From Natronobacterium haloterrestre (GTDB lineage: Archaea; Halobacteriota; Halobacteria; Halobacteriales; Natrialbaceae), in contig NZ_FOKW01000009.1 of assembly GCF_900112205.1 (NCBI RefSeq), forward strand, positions 62,001-126,000: a stretch of 64,000 nt of DNA. Reading direction: 5' to 3'. The notes beneath the pieces were generated by a model, which was not told where the DNA came from, did not search any database, and saw only the letters and a program-made list of their open reading frames with translations. Below, piece after piece: positions 8,253 through 18,519 of this stretch. The stretch's first letter is position 1; each line of letters starts with the position of its first letter. The position numbers and the translations under genes are program-made.

Positions 8253-8451
8253 TCCGTGCGTGAATCGACGGGCGGCGATAGGCGGCAACCGACAGGCGGT
8301 AACCGATAGCTGACCAGCGACCAACGGCCCCCATCAACCCCTCGTCGACCCGCTCTCTCCTCTCGAACCGACGCCGACGACGACCGACGGGACCGGCGTG
8401 GTGAATACCAACACCCTTGTTTCGGGCGTTCCTACGGCGACCCGAGAACCG

Positions 8452-10347
8452 ATGCAAGGACGGAGACTCGCGACGACGGACGCGATCGTCGCGATCGTCA
8501 GCCCGGGCGAGGACAGCGAGGCAGCCCTCGCCAGGCTCGAGGCCTGGACGACCGACCGGGGGATCGACCTCGCGACGGTCGACGTCGGCGAGGACATCGG
8601 CGACGTCTACGACGAGAACCGGGCGACGCTGGGGGTGACGATCGGCGGGGACGGCACCTTCCTCGAGGGGATCAAGACCTTCGCACCGCGGAACGTCCCG
8701 CAACTGGGGATCAACACCGGGACCCTGGCGTTCCTCTCGCGGGTCGAACCGGAGAACCTCGAGGCGGCGCTCGACGAGGTCATCCGCGGCCGCGCCGAGG
8801 TCGACAGCCGCCAGCAGGTGGCCGTCGAGGCTCCCGGGCTCGAGGCGACCGGGATCAACGACGTCATGCTCGAGCACGTGCCGCCGGAGGACCCCATCGA
8901 CCGCAAGATCACCACGCTCGACGTCTACGCGGACGACGAGTACGTCGGCGAGTTCGAGGGGACGGGCGTGGCAGTCTCGACGCCGACGGGGTCGACGGGC
9001 ATCTCGCTGTCGGCGAACGGGCCCATCCACTATCCGGTGAACAACCACACCCTGCAGCTGGTGCCGTTGCACACCCACCAGCTCGGGGTTCGGCCGGTCG
9101 TCGTCTCGCCCTCGACGGAACTGCGGCTGGTCACCCGCGGCGAGGCGAGCCTGCTGGTCGACGGCGGGCGCTCGCACGCGACCCTCGAGGCCGGCAGCGA
9201 GGTGCTCGTGACGGGGGCCGACCAGCTTGCCCACGTCGTCCGGACGAGCTACGACGACCACTTCTTCTCGGCGATTTCGAAGAAGCTCGGCTGGGACATC
9301 CGCGATCCCGACCCGGATCCGGGCACCGGCGGCGCAGTCGACGCCGACCTCGACCGACGTCTCGAGGTCGCCGCCGGCTCCGGGCCCGCACCGGACGAAT
9401 CCCTCGCTTCGCGGCGTGGGGTCGGGACCGCGACGAGCCCGGACGACGGGTCAGCGGAGACGGACGAAGCCGACGTCCACGAGCGCGCGCTGCGGATCGC
9501 GACCGAGGCGGCGGAGGCCGCCGGTGAGCCGCTTCGCGAACTGCACGGCCAGGTCGAGACCGTCACCGTCAAAAGCGACAAATCGGACGTCGTCACCGAG
9601 GCCGACCACCAGGCCGACCGGATCATCACGGCCGTGATCCGCAACGAGTTCCCGGATCACCGGATCCTTTCGGAGGAGGGGCCTCCCTGGGAGCAGGACG
9701 GCACCGAGCCGCCGAATCGCGACCGGAATCCCGCCGACGTCGACGCCGCCACGCCGGCCGCTCCCTCCGGCTACACCTGGGTCGTCGACCCCCTCGACGG
9801 GACCGGCAACTTCGCCCACGGCAACCCCAACTACTCGGTCTCGATCGCGCTGCTCGAGGACGGCGATCCAGTCGTCGGCGTCGTCTACGTCCCCGAAACC
9901 GACGAACTGTTCAGCGCGATCGCGGGTCGCGAGGCCCGGCGCAACGGCGACCGGATCGAGACGACCGACCGGGACCGCCTCGACGAGAGCATGCTCATCT
10001 CGGGGTACGACCCGGACGGCTCCTTCCTCTCGCACTTCTACCAGGAGTCACGGGGCGTGCGCCGGCTGGGATCGGCGGCGCTCAACCTCTGTTACCTCGC
10101 GAGCGGCAGCGCCGACGCCACCTGGGAACACGACACCCACCCGTGGGACGTCGCCGCGGGCCTGGTGATCGCCCGCGCCGCGGGTGCGACGATCACCGAC
10201 GAGCGCGGCGAGCGGTTCGAACTCACGCTCGAGGACGACGGCCGCGCGGCGCTGCTGGGCTCGAACGGGCCCCTCCACCCGTCGCTGCTCGAGCACCTCG
10301 AGGCGGGACGGACGGGCGCGGAGACGAACGCCGACGGCGGCGACTGA
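8452..10347 (+). CDS. Bifunctional NAD kinase / inositol-monophosphatase-family phosphatase
   Basis: The N-terminal half (about 1-270) is an NAD kinase: it has IGGDGTFLEG, the GGDG motif of the family, and STPTGSTGISLSANGP. The C-terminal half (about 340-615) is an inositol-monophosphatase/fructose-bisphosphatase-type domain with ILSEEG, VDPLDGTGNFAHG (metal site) and HPWDVAAGLVI. The same fusion is known from Methanocaldococcus jannaschii MJ0917, where the phosphatase acts on NADP, so it may set the NAD/NADP ratio. A charged linker of about 65 residues joins the halves. ATG 8452 is preferred over a start at 8398 because family similarity begins only after it. Confidence 0.92.
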   Translation: MQGRRLATTDAIVAIVSPGEDSEAALARLEAWTTDRGIDLATVDVGEDIGDVYDENRATLGVTIGGDGTFLEGIKTFAPRNVPQLGINTGTLAFLSRVEPENLEAALDEVIRGRAEVDSRQQVAVEAPGLEATGINDVMLEHVPPEDPIDRKITTLDVYADDEYVGEFEGTGVAVSTPTGSTGISLSANGPIHYPVNNHTLQLVPLHTHQLGVRPVVVSPSTELRLVTRGEASLLVDGGRSHATLEAGSEVLVTGADQLAHVVRTSYDDHFFSAISKKLGWDIRDPDPDPGTGGAVDADLDRRLEVAAGSGPAPDESLASRRGVGTATSPDDGSAETDEADVHERALRIATEAAEAAGEPLRELHGQVETVTVKSDKSDVVTEADHQADRIITAVIRNEFPDHRILSEEGPPWEQDGTEPPNRDRNPADVDAATPAAPSGYTWVVDPLDGTGNFAHGNPNYSVSIALLEDGDPVVGVVYVPETDELFSAIAGREARRNGDRIETTDRDRLDESMLISGYDPDGSFLSHFYQESRGVRRLGSAALNLCYLASGSADATWEHDTHPWDVAAGLVIARAAGATITDERGERFELTLEDDGRAALLGSNGPLHPSLLEHLEAGRTGAETNADGGD

Positions 10348-10405
10348 GCCGTCGTCGAGTGCCGTCTTTCGAGAACGAGCGGGACTCGGGATGGGACGTT
10401 CTACG

Positions 10406-11881
10406 TCACTCCTCTTCTTCCGAGAGCGTCTGCCAGGACAGCCGCGGACTTCGGGCCGCGCTGGTCTGGTCGATCCGACGCGCGGTCGTCCGTTCCGGGG
10501 CGTCCTCGAGGGTCGCGTCGTCCTCCCCGGCGACGGCGTTGAACGCCGCCGCGAGGCGGTCGAGCGTGTCCTTGCTCTCGACCTCGGTCGGCTCGGTCAT
10601 CAGCGCCTCGGGGACGATTTCGGGCCACTTGGTCGTCGGCGGGTGGACGCCGTAGTCGAGCATGCGTTTCGCGACGTCGGCCGCGTCCTGGTCGCCCGCG
10701 CTGGCGACGAACTCGTGGTGGAACGGCTCGTAGGGGACGTCGTACTCGATCCGACTCGCGAGGTAGTTCGCGTTGAGCACGGCCTTGGCGCTGGCGTCCG
10801 TCAGCCCCTCGTCGCCCAGGCGGGCGATGTAGGCGAAGGTCTTGACGAGCACGAGCCAGTTGCCGTGGAAGCCGTGGACCTTGCCGATGGTGTGTTCGGG
10901 CTCGAACAGTTCGTAGCTCGCGTCGCCGTCGGTCCGGACCCGCGGCGAGGGGAGGAACGGCGCGAGTTCGTCGACGACGCCGACCGGGCCGGCACCGGGG
11001 CCACCGCCCCCGTGGGGCGTCGCGAACGTCTTGTGGACGTTGTAGTGCATCACGTCGAAGCCCATGTCGCCGGGACGGGCGCGCCCGAGCAGGGCATTGA
11101 GGTTCGCCCCGTCGTAGTAGAGCAGCCCCCCGACGTCGTGGACCATCTCCGCGATCTCCTCGATGTCGCGCTCGAACAGCCCGAGCGTGTTCGGGTTCGT
11201 CAGCATCAGGGCCGCCGTGTTCTCCGAGAGGGCCGCCTCGAGGGCCTCGAGGTCGACCCGGCCCTCGTCGTCGCTGGGCAGGGAGACGACCTCGTAGCCG
11301 CCCAGCGCGGCGCTGGCGAAGTTGGTCCCGTGGGCGCTCTCTGGAACGATGACCTCGTCGCGGTGGCCCTCGCCGTTGTGCTCGTGGTAGGCCGCCGCGA
11401 CGCGGATGCCGACGAACTCGCCGGCCGCGCCTGCGGGCGGCTGGAGCGTGACCGCGTCCATCCCGCCGATCCGGCCCAGGTAGTCCTGGAGCCGGTACAG
11501 CAACTCGAGGGTGCCCTGGACGGACTCCTCCGAGCGATCGGGGTGAACCGCTCCGTCGGGGAGTGCCGCGACGTCCTCGGTGAACTTGGGGTTGTACTTC
11601 ATCGTACACGACCCCAGCGGGTAGGGGCCGCTGTCGATCCCGTAGATCATCTGGGAGAGCCGCGTGTAGTGGCGGACCAGTTCGGGTTCGGAGAGTTCGG
11701 GCAACTCGAGGGAGTCGCGGGTGAGGTCGTCGGGGAGCGGGGAGTCGTCCCCATCGTCCCCACCGTTCTCCTCGCCGATCTCGACCCGCGTCAGATCCTT
11801 CTCCGAGAGCAGGGGTTCGTACTGGCCGTTCTCGACGTAGCGTGCCTGGTCGTATCGAACGTTGTCGTCAGTATCAGTCAT
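10406..11881 (-). CDS. gcvPB: Glycine dehydrogenase (decarboxylating) subunit 2
   Basis: This 491-aa protein is the PLP-binding half of the split P protein of the glycine cleavage system, which decarboxylates glycine and passes the aminomethyl group to the H protein. The PLP lysine lies in [16 protein letters not shown]. It also has [14 protein letters not shown] near residue 90, typical of the subunit. It overlaps the subunit 1 gene upstream by four bases (ATGA), as expected for a heterodimer made in equal amounts. No gcvT or gcvH is adjacent on either side. Confidence 0.96.
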   Translation of the reverse strand: MTDTDDNVRYDQARYVENGQYEPLLSEKDLTRVEIGEENGGDDGDDSPLPDDLTRDSLELPELSEPELVRHYTRLSQMIYGIDSGPYPLGSCTMKYNPKFTEDVAALPDGAVHPDRSEESVQGTLELLYRLQDYLGRIGGMDAVTLQPPAGAAGEFVGIRVAAAYHEHNGEGHRDEVIVPESAHGTNFASAALGGYEVVSLPSDDEGRVDLEALEAALSENTAALMLTNPNTLGLFERDIEEIAEMVHDVGGLLYYDGANLNALLGRARPGDMGFDVMHYNVHKTFATPHGGGGPGAGPVGVVDELAPFLPSPRVRTDGDASYELFEPEHTIGKVHGFHGNWLVLVKTFAYIARLGDEGLTDASAKAVLNANYLASRIEYDVPYEPFHHEFVASAGDQDAADVAKRMLDYGVHPPTTKWPEIVPEALMTEPTEVESKDTLDRLAAAFNAVAGEDDATLEDAPERTTARRIDQTSAARSPRLSWQTLSEEEE

Positions 11882-13221
11882 CGTACCACCTCGGAGAGCG
11901 CCTCGACGAAGCCGTCGATCTGCTCGTCGGTCGCGCCGGCGACGCAGATCTGCAGTTCGTGGTCACCGACGACGTGGACCGCGTACCCCCGGTCCTCGAG
12001 ATCGGCCGCGATCGCCCGCGCCGGCTGATCGACGCGGGCGACGAACTCCCGGAGGTGGTGGCGGTCGTGAACGGGTGCTTCGACGCCGACGAGGTCGTCG
12101 ACGCGCTCGGCGAGGTCTTCGGCCCGTCGAACGCCGCGTTTTGCGAGGTCGACCATGCCGCTCGGGCCGAGCGTTGCGGCGTGCATCGCGGTCCGCAGGG
12201 CGACCCACGCCTGGTTCGTACAGATGTTACTCGTCGCCCGCTCGCGTCGGATGTGCTGTTCGCGGGTCTGCAGCGTCAGCGTGTAGGCCCGACGGTCGGT
12301 CGCGTCCTCGCTGGCCCCGACGAGCCGGCCGGGGACCTGCCGGAGGTAGTCCTCGCGACAGGCAAAGAGGCCGAGGCCCATCCCGTAGCTCGTCGGCAGG
12401 CCGAGCACGCTCGCGTCGCCGACGACGACGTCCGCGCCGACGTCGACCGGCCGCTCGAGCAGCGACAGCGCGATCGGGTCCGAGCCGAGGGCAAACAGCG
12501 CCCCGGCGTCGTCCGCGAGGTCGCCGATCTCGTCGAGGCGCTCCTCGATCGTTCCCCGGATCGTCGGGTTCTCGGCGTAGATCATGACGACCTCGTCGTC
12601 GACGCCGTCCTCGAGGGCGGCGAGGTCGACGCCGCCGTCCTCGGTCGGGTACTCCTCGACGACGAGATCCGTGCCGGCGACGTAGTTCTCGAGGGTGCTA
12701 CGGCGTCCCTCCCGCAGGAGGTCGGGGACGAGTACCCGCGTGCCGCTCGTCGAGCGGACCCGGTCGGCCAGCGTCGCGGCTTCGCCGAGCGCGGTCGCCG
12801 CGTCGTACATCGAACAGTTGGCGATCTCGAGCCCGGTCAACTCGACCAGAAGCGACTGGTACTCGAACAGCGCCTGCAGGAACCCCTGGGACACCTCGGG
12901 CTGGTACTGCGTGTAGGAGGTGAGAAACTCCGAGCGGTCCGCGAGGTGGTCGACCAGCGAGGGGACGTAGTAGCCGTAGTGGCCCCGGCCCAGTAGCTCC
13001 GTGAGGTCGTCGTTTCGCTCGAGGAGCGAACGAACCAGTTCCCTCGTCTCGCGTTCGGTCCGTGCATCGATGCCGAACTCGCCGTCGAACTCGACCGCCT
13101 CCGGGATGTCGAACAGTTCCTCGACGGCCTCGGCGCCGACGGCCTCGAGCATCGCCGCCCGTTCCTCCTCCGTGTGGGGAGCGTACGGGCTCCCCGTTGC
13201 GTGTGAGTGTGATCCGGTCAT
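11878..13221 (-). CDS. gcvPA: Glycine dehydrogenase (decarboxylating) subunit 1
   Basis: This 447-aa protein is the non-PLP-lysine half of the split glycine dehydrogenase. The N terminus contains [15 protein letters not shown], a hallmark of subunit 1, and [15 protein letters not shown] follows. It is the first gene of a two-gene operon with gcvPB. The 290 bases upstream contain short GTGAGC-type repeats but no clear TATA box and nothing resembling a glycine riboswitch. Confidence 0.96.
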   Translation of the reverse strand: MTGSHSHATGSPYAPHTEEERAAMLEAVGAEAVEELFDIPEAVEFDGEFGIDARTERETRELVRSLLERNDDLTELLGRGHYGYYVPSLVDHLADRSEFLTSYTQYQPEVSQGFLQALFEYQSLLVELTGLEIANCSMYDAATALGEAATLADRVRSTSGTRVLVPDLLREGRRSTLENYVAGTDLVVEEYPTEDGGVDLAALEDGVDDEVVMIYAENPTIRGTIEERLDEIGDLADDAGALFALGSDPIALSLLERPVDVGADVVVGDASVLGLPTSYGMGLGLFACREDYLRQVPGRLVGASEDATDRRAYTLTLQTREQHIRRERATSNICTNQAWVALRTAMHAATLGPSGMVDLAKRGVRRAEDLAERVDDLVGVEAPVHDRHHLREFVARVDQPARAIAADLEDRGYAVHVVGDHELQICVAGATDEQIDGFVEALSEVVR

Positions 13222-13512
13222 GGGTGAGCGTTAGCGTGAGCGTGAGCGTAGTGATGGTCGTGCCGTCCACAAACGTCCGCGAACGCCCGCTCGCGAACGG
13301 AAGCCGTTGCCGTTCGCTTTCGCGCGGGGTCTGTCGTCCGTTCCGGTTCGACGTCGGCCACCGGGTCGACGTCGTCACCGACCGCCGGCCGTCCCCGCCC
13401 GCACGAAACGCGGGTATCGATTCGAGACACGATATGCGTTGCTAACGGCTAGGGGGTAATTAACGCACCCGTTCCGGCCGACGCTTCGGGGTTCGTTTCC
13501 GGAGTCGACGGG

Positions 13513-14712
13513 TCAGTCGCGGCTCCCTCGAGCGTCGGCGTTCGGGTTGGTGGGGGTTTCGGTCTCCTGATCGGTCTCCGTCGCGGCTTCCGACTCCGCG
13601 TCGGCTCCGGAGGTCGTACTCTCGGCGGTTCCGGAATCTCGGACCCCGACCGGGGGCATCGGCGGCCTGCCGGCTCCCGGTTCGGAGTCCCGTCGCCGCT
13701 CCCGGGCGTAGACGTCGACCGCGATCTTCGCACCGCCGAGGACCACGGGCCCGACGAACAGCCCCACCGCCCCGAAGACGACGATCCCGCCGAAGATGCC
13801 GACGACCACGATCGCCGAGTTGAACGCGCTCGTTCGACCGATCAGCGCCGGTCGCAGATAGGTGTCCGAGGCGCTGACGATCGAGCCGTAGACGACGAGG
13901 CCGGCCGCCGCAAGTAACTGATCGGTCGCTACCAGGTACACCGAGATCGGCAGCCAGACGCCGAACGCGCCCACGAGCGGCAACAGCGCCAGCACGAAGG
14001 TCGCGACGGTCAGGAAGACCACCGCGGGGACCTCGAGCACCGCCAGTCCGGCCCCGAGGGCGACCGCCTGGATCGCCGCCACGGCCACGTTGCCGACGAC
14101 CGAGGCCCACATCAACTGATCCAGTTCCGCCAGCAACTCCCGCTGAAGACGGTCCTCGATCGGCAGGACTCCCCGCAGCCACGCGATCAGCCGACCCCCG
14201 TCCCGTAACAGCGCGAACAGGACGAACAGCGTTACCGTGATCCCGATCAGGATGCTCGGCAGGCCGCCGACGATCTCGAGGCCGCTCGTGGCGAGCCCCT
14301 GGAGCCCGGTCGCGATCGGCTCCTGGTAGGTGCCCCACATCTCGACGAGATCGACCGTGTACCCCGTCGCCTCGAGTCGCGCCTCGATCGCTTCGACGTC
14401 GAGACTGCCGTTCTGGACGGCCGACACCACCTCGAGCGCCTCGCGGAAGGCGATGGCAAGCACGTACGCGACCGGCAACAGGATCGTGAGGATCGCGACG
14501 CCGACGAGCACGACCGCGGCGTACAGCGGCCGGAGATACCGCTCGAGTTGCCGCTGGGCCGGTGCGAGCACGTACGCGAGCACGATCCCCAGCAGGACGT
14601 ACTGGACGTACGGCAACACGACCAGCGCCGCGAGGAGGACGGCGACGGCGGCGACGGCGGCGAGGGCGGGCCGCTCGGACGCCCGCGTGGGACCCGCGGA
14701 ACTCTCTCCCAT
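13513..14712 (-). CDS. AI-2E family (PerM-like) membrane transporter
   Basis: A 399-aa membrane protein of the AI-2E/PerM family. It has about eight hydrophobic segments: two at the N terminus (AVAVLLAALVVL, YVLLGIVLAYVLAP), one near residue 70, a soluble stretch of about 80 residues, then a bundle of helices toward the C terminus. The C-terminal 60 residues are hydrophilic, rich in Glu and Thr. Substrates of this family are mostly unknown. ATG 14712 was chosen because the open frame upstream has no family features. It is tail-to-head with the copper ATPase (89-base gap). Confidence 0.9.
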   Translation of the reverse strand: MGESSAGPTRASERPALAAVAAVAVLLAALVVLPYVQYVLLGIVLAYVLAPAQRQLERYLRPLYAAVVLVGVAILTILLPVAYVLAIAFREALEVVSAVQNGSLDVEAIEARLEATGYTVDLVEMWGTYQEPIATGLQGLATSGLEIVGGLPSILIGITVTLFVLFALLRDGGRLIAWLRGVLPIEDRLQRELLAELDQLMWASVVGNVAVAAIQAVALGAGLAVLEVPAVVFLTVATFVLALLPLVGAFGVWLPISVYLVATDQLLAAAGLVVYGSIVSASDTYLRPALIGRTSAFNSAIVVVGIFGGIVVFGAVGLFVGPVVLGGAKIAVDVYARERRRDSEPGAGRPPMPPVGVRDSGTAESTTSGADAESEAATETDQETETPTNPNADARGSRD

Positions 14713-14801
14713 GGGTTGGGGTACGACAGTGGGTACAATGAGTCCCGGTGATTCTCCGCGTACGGTGGCCGCCCTCGTCTCACCCTCACCCGCGCGTCGA
14801 G

Positions 14802-17327
14802 TCAGTCCTCGAGCAGCGTCCTCGAGGAGTTCGTGACGACCAGCAGGCTGCTTGCACCCATCGCGAGCGCGGCGAAAAGCGGGTTGAGAAGCCCGGTCAC
14901 GGCAAGCGGGATCGCGACGGCGTTGTAACAGAACGCCCAGGCGATGTTGCCTTTCACGCGGCGGTCGGTCGCCCGCGCGAGGTCGAAGACGGTCTCGACC
15001 GAAGTGAGGTCGTCGTCGACCAGCGCGACGTCGGCGGCGTCGGCGGCCATCGCGGTACCGCCGCCCAGCGCGATTCCCAGGTCGGCGGCCGCGAGCGCGG
15101 GAGCGTCGTTGGTGCCGTCGCCGACCATGACCGTCGGCCCCCGCCCCTTGAGCCGCTCGACGGTTTCGGCTTTTCCCTCCGGCGGGACGCCCGCGAAGAC
15201 GCGGTCGACGGCGTCGTACTCCCGGAAACGGTCGGCCGCCCGCGGGTCGTCGCCCGTGAGAACGACGACCTCGACGCCGTCGTCGGAGATGGCCGACACC
15301 GTCTCGCTCCACTCCTCGCGAAGGTCGTCGCCGACGACGATCACGCCCTCGGCGCGGCCATCCTGGCCGACCGCGACCGGCACTCGCCCGGTCTCGCGTG
15401 CGTCGTCGATCCGATCCGCGACGGCGTCGGGCACGTCCCAGCCCCGGTCGCGGAACAGGTCGGGGTGGCCGACGACGACCTCCTGGCCGTCGACGACGCC
15501 CGAGACGCCGTTACGGTGGCTCTCGAAGGAGTCGACGCGGTCCCGTTCCCGGTCCGAGTCCGAGTCCGAGTCCGGGTCAGGGTCCGAGTCCGGGTCCGGA
15601 TCGCCAAAACCGTCGGCCGCCCCTTCGCTTTCCGCCTCGACCGTACCGCCGTCCGCGACCGGGCGCGCCGCCGCGATCGCCGTCCCCACCGGGTGCGCGG
15701 ATCGATCCTCGAGCAGGGCCGCCCGCTCGAGCAGGTCGTCGTCGCAGTCGGCGTCGACGACGGTCATCTCGCCGGTCGTCAGCGTCCCGGTCTTGTCGAA
15801 GACGACGGTGTCGGCGTCGCGGATCCGTTCGAAGACGCTGTCGTCGAAGACGACGATCGAGTTTCGCAGGGCGTCGCGGATGCCCGCCGCGACGGCGAGC
15901 GGCGTCGCGAGTCCGAGCGCGCACGGACAGGAGACGATCAGGACGGTGAGTCCGATCAGCAACGACTCGGCGATTCCGGCCCCGCTGACGAGGTAGAGCG
16001 CGGTGACGACGGCCGCGAGGGCGAGCACGACCGGGACGAAGATCGTCGCGAGTTTGTCCGCGAGCTTCTGGATGCCGCTGGTACCGCTCTGGAGGTCCCA
16101 GACGAGTTCGGTGATCCGGTCGAGCGTGCTCGTGGCGTTCTCCCCGACGCGGATCGTTAGCGCGCCGTTGGAGACCATCGAGCCGCCGACGACCTCGTCG
16201 CCGGTCGCCTTGGTGACGGGCAGCGACTCCCCGGTGACGACCGCCTCGTCGACCGCGGCTTCGCCGTCGGCGACCTCCCCGTCGACCGGGATCCGCTCGC
16301 CGGCCCGGACGAGCACCCGGTCGCCGGCCGAGAGGGCCTCGAGGGCGACGGACTCGTGCTCACCGTCGTCGCGAACCCGGCGGGCCTCGTCGACCTGGAC
16401 CGTCGTCAGGTCCGAGAGCCGTTCCGTGGCCTCGCGTTTGATCGTCGACTCGTAGTAGCCGCCGACCGAGACGATGACGACGATGGCGACGGTCACGTCG
16501 TAGTAGATGTGGGGGCCGCCCACGACGATCGAGAGCGTGCTGTAGAGGTAGGCGCTGACGGCCGCGATCGCTACCAGCAGGTCCATGTTCGGCGTCCGCG
16601 TCCGGACGGCGACGTACGCCCCCTGGAGGATCGGCCCGCCGGTGACCAGGAGGATGACCGTCGTTAGCGCGGCGATGACGACGTAGAAGGGCGTCGCGAG
16701 GCCGCTCGCGAGCGTCTCCTCGAAGAACGTCGTCGTCCGCTCGTCGTAGAACAGGCCGCCGAAGTAGGTCGGATAGATGATGACGAGATACTGGAGCATC
16801 ACCATCATCCCCATCAGGACGCCGACCCCGATCCGGGCCGCCTCCCAGTCGTCGGCCCGGCGGCGGCTGAACGCGTCCTCGCGGTCGTAGGCGCTGTAGC
16901 CCAGGCCGCTGATGACCTCCCGAATCTCGTCGACCGAGACGGTTTCGGGGTCGTGGTCGATCCGAACCGTCTCCGTGACGTAACTCGAGTTCGCGTTGCT
17001 GACACCCTCGGTTTCGGCGGCGACCGACTCGATAAACGCCTCGCAGGTCGCACAGTACATGCCGTCTACCTCGAGGTAGGTCGCCTCGTGGTCGTCCGGG
17101 ACGTCCGGCTCCTCGCTCGAGGGTTCGTCCGTCTCGTTCTCCGTTTCCGTATCACGCCGCCGGCGAACGTCCGCGGCACTGACGTCGTCGACGTCGCCGA
17201 GCGCGTCGTAGACGTCGCGACAGCCGACACAGCAGAAGGCGTTGCCGTCCGCGACGACGCCACCTCCCTCTACCGGAAGGTCACAGAGCGTGCAGCCGTC
17301 GGCCGCGTCGGTCGCTTCGTCGGTCAT
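14802..17327 (-). CDS. Copper-type P1B ATPase with CcoI/FixI-like N terminus
   Basis: An 841-aa heavy-metal ATPase. The N terminus has a Cys cluster (CTLCDLP and FCCVGCRDVY) of the kind seen in FixI/CcoI proteins that supply copper to cytochrome oxidases. An HMA domain with MYCATCEAF follows, then membrane helices, TGES, the transport motif SCPCALGLATPL (CPC), the phosphorylation site FDKTGTLTTGE, and SAHPVG. An Asp/Ser-Pro linker encoded by hexamer repeats (about 15540-15602) lies in the nucleotide-binding region. It follows the TauE/SafE-like gene by 18 bases, so the two are probably co-transcribed for copper loading. Confidence 0.93.
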   Translation of the reverse strand: MTDEATDAADGCTLCDLPVEGGGVVADGNAFCCVGCRDVYDALGDVDDVSAADVRRRRDTETENETDEPSSEEPDVPDDHEATYLEVDGMYCATCEAFIESVAAETEGVSNANSSYVTETVRIDHDPETVSVDEIREVISGLGYSAYDREDAFSRRRADDWEAARIGVGVLMGMMVMLQYLVIIYPTYFGGLFYDERTTTFFEETLASGLATPFYVVIAALTTVILLVTGGPILQGAYVAVRTRTPNMDLLVAIAAVSAYLYSTLSIVVGGPHIYYDVTVAIVVIVSVGGYYESTIKREATERLSDLTTVQVDEARRVRDDGEHESVALEALSAGDRVLVRAGERIPVDGEVADGEAAVDEAVVTGESLPVTKATGDEVVGGSMVSNGALTIRVGENATSTLDRITELVWDLQSGTSGIQKLADKLATIFVPVVLALAAVVTALYLVSGAGIAESLLIGLTVLIVSCPCALGLATPLAVAAGIRDALRNSIVVFDDSVFERIRDADTVVFDKTGTLTTGEMTVVDADCDDDLLERAALLEDRSAHPVGTAIAAARPVADGGTVEAESEGAADGFGDPDPDSDPDPDSDSDSDRERDRVDSFESHRNGVSGVVDGQEVVVGHPDLFRDRGWDVPDAVADRIDDARETGRVPVAVGQDGRAEGVIVVGDDLREEWSETVSAISDDGVEVVVLTGDDPRAADRFREYDAVDRVFAGVPPEGKAETVERLKGRGPTVMVGDGTNDAPALAAADLGIALGGGTAMAADAADVALVDDDLTSVETVFDLARATDRRVKGNIAWAFCYNAVAIPLAVTGLLNPLFAALAMGASSLLVVTNSSRTLLED
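15540..15602. repeat. In-frame hexamer repeat within the copper ATPase gene
   Basis: About nine copies of a GAGTCC/GGGTCC-type 6-bp unit encode an alternating Asp-Pro / Asp-Ser linker. Repeat-number change would alter linker length without breaking the frame. Confidence 0.8.
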
Positions 17328-17345
17328 CGTTCGGGTGAGTTTCGA

Positions 17346-18206
17346 TCAGTGTCCGTCGTGGCCGCCTGCCCCCTCGAGTCCGGTCCCTGCCGCCTCGATT
17401 CCGTCGTAGAACGGCAGTTGCGGGTGCGGAACGTGTATCCCCAGCGCCATCAGTCCGTGGGCAAACAGGACGTAGCCGAGGGCGACGAACGCCACCCCCA
17501 GCAGTCGGTGGACGCGCCGGCGGTGAGCCACGTCGACCGCGTCGATGACGGTCCCGTAGGCGAACACCGCCGGCACCGTCCCGAGCCCCAGCGCGGCTAA
17601 CGCGAGCGCGCCACCGACCGTCGAGCCGGTCGCGAAGGCATAGAGGAACGCGGGGTACAGCACCGGACAGGGGAGCAGTCCGTGCATCGCGCCCAGGCCC
17701 ACGATCCCCGGCCCGTTCGCGAGCCGTTCGACGCGAGCCGTGAGCCAGGCCGTCACGCGCTCGAGGCCGGGGACCTGGATGCCGCCGGTCGTCCGGCCCA
17801 GCAGATAGTAGACGCCGGTCGCGATCACGAACGCACCGACGACGAGGCCAATGGCGCCCCGCGCGAGGTCGACGATCGAGGTGAGTTCGGCCGTCGTCAG
17901 GTAGACGAGGCTCCCGAGCGTTCCGAAGAGCGCGCCAAGCAGCGTGTAACTCGCGGTCCGGCCGAGGTTGAACAGGGCGTGCTGTCGGACCTCGTAGGTC
18001 GTGAGGTGGCCGGCCCGGCCGCGGCTCGAGGCCGCCCCGGCCCCCGTCCCTCGACCGGCACCGTCGGCCCGCGCCGACCCACCGTCCATGTGGCTTGCAT
18101 ACACGGTCACGAGCGGGCCACACATGCCGATACAGTGTGCACCGGCCAGTAGGCCGATGACGAAAAACAGCGCCACGTCGATGCCGAGGAAAGTGAGTGG
18201 ATCCAT
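17346..18206 (-). CDS. TauE/SafE-like (UreH-type) membrane protein
   Basis: A 286-aa protein with about six to seven membrane segments. The first helix has the diagnostic GAHCIGMCGPLV motif, with Cys and His able to bind metal. A Gly/Arg-rich loop of about 45 residues follows the first helix. Family members often sit beside CcoI-type copper ATPases and are thought to help in copper handling for oxidase assembly. It is encoded 18 bases upstream of such an ATPase here, which supports that role. Often annotated as sulfite exporter, for which there is no evidence here. Confidence 0.87.
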   Translation of the reverse strand: MDPLTFLGIDVALFFVIGLLAGAHCIGMCGPLVTVYASHMDGGSARADGAGRGTGAGAASSRGRAGHLTTYEVRQHALFNLGRTASYTLLGALFGTLGSLVYLTTAELTSIVDLARGAIGLVVGAFVIATGVYYLLGRTTGGIQVPGLERVTAWLTARVERLANGPGIVGLGAMHGLLPCPVLYPAFLYAFATGSTVGGALALAALGLGTVPAVFAYGTVIDAVDVAHRRRVHRLLGVAFVALGYVLFAHGLMALGIHVPHPQLPFYDGIEAAGTGLEGAGGHDGH

Positions 18207-18519
18207 GCGTGATGCGTGATCGACCTCGAGAGGGTCTGACTCTGACTCCGACTCCGACTCCGACTCCGTTCGGATTCCGATTTCGATACCGGTTCCGTCT
18301 CCGGTCCGTGTCGTACCCGGTGCCGGTCCCGGTGCCGGTCGCTATCAGTTGCCCTATCCACCGGAACGGGTAATGGGTTTCGCATCACTCGAGTCCGGAC
18401 CCAGGGGTTCGAGAGCTCCGGACCCCGGACACGGCTGCCCGAAGGAGAAACTGAACCGGATATCGAGCGAGAAAAACGGGACGACACCCGAACAGGACGA
18501 CCGAACCGCGATCGCTTCG
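18207..18519. other. Gene-free spacer with hexamer repeats
   Basis: No gene is seen in these 313 bases. Bases 18235-18268 consist of about five GACTCC/GACTCT hexamers, followed by GGTGCC/GGTCCC-type units to about 18340. The remainder should hold the promoter of the TauE/SafE-copper ATPase pair, but no clear TATA element stands out, and the downstream side of the HMG-CoA synthase gene. Confidence 0.6.

Noticed and set aside
13222-13512. Glycine riboswitch upstream of the glycine dehydrogenase genes
   Set aside because: No riboswitch-like conserved core or paired aptamers could be seen; the region has only short GTGAGC repeats.
15341-16667. Several long frames inside the copper ATPase gene in other frames
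   Set aside because: They consist of Arg/Pro/Gly-rich or repeat-derived sequence without domains and overlap a complete, well-conserved ATPase.
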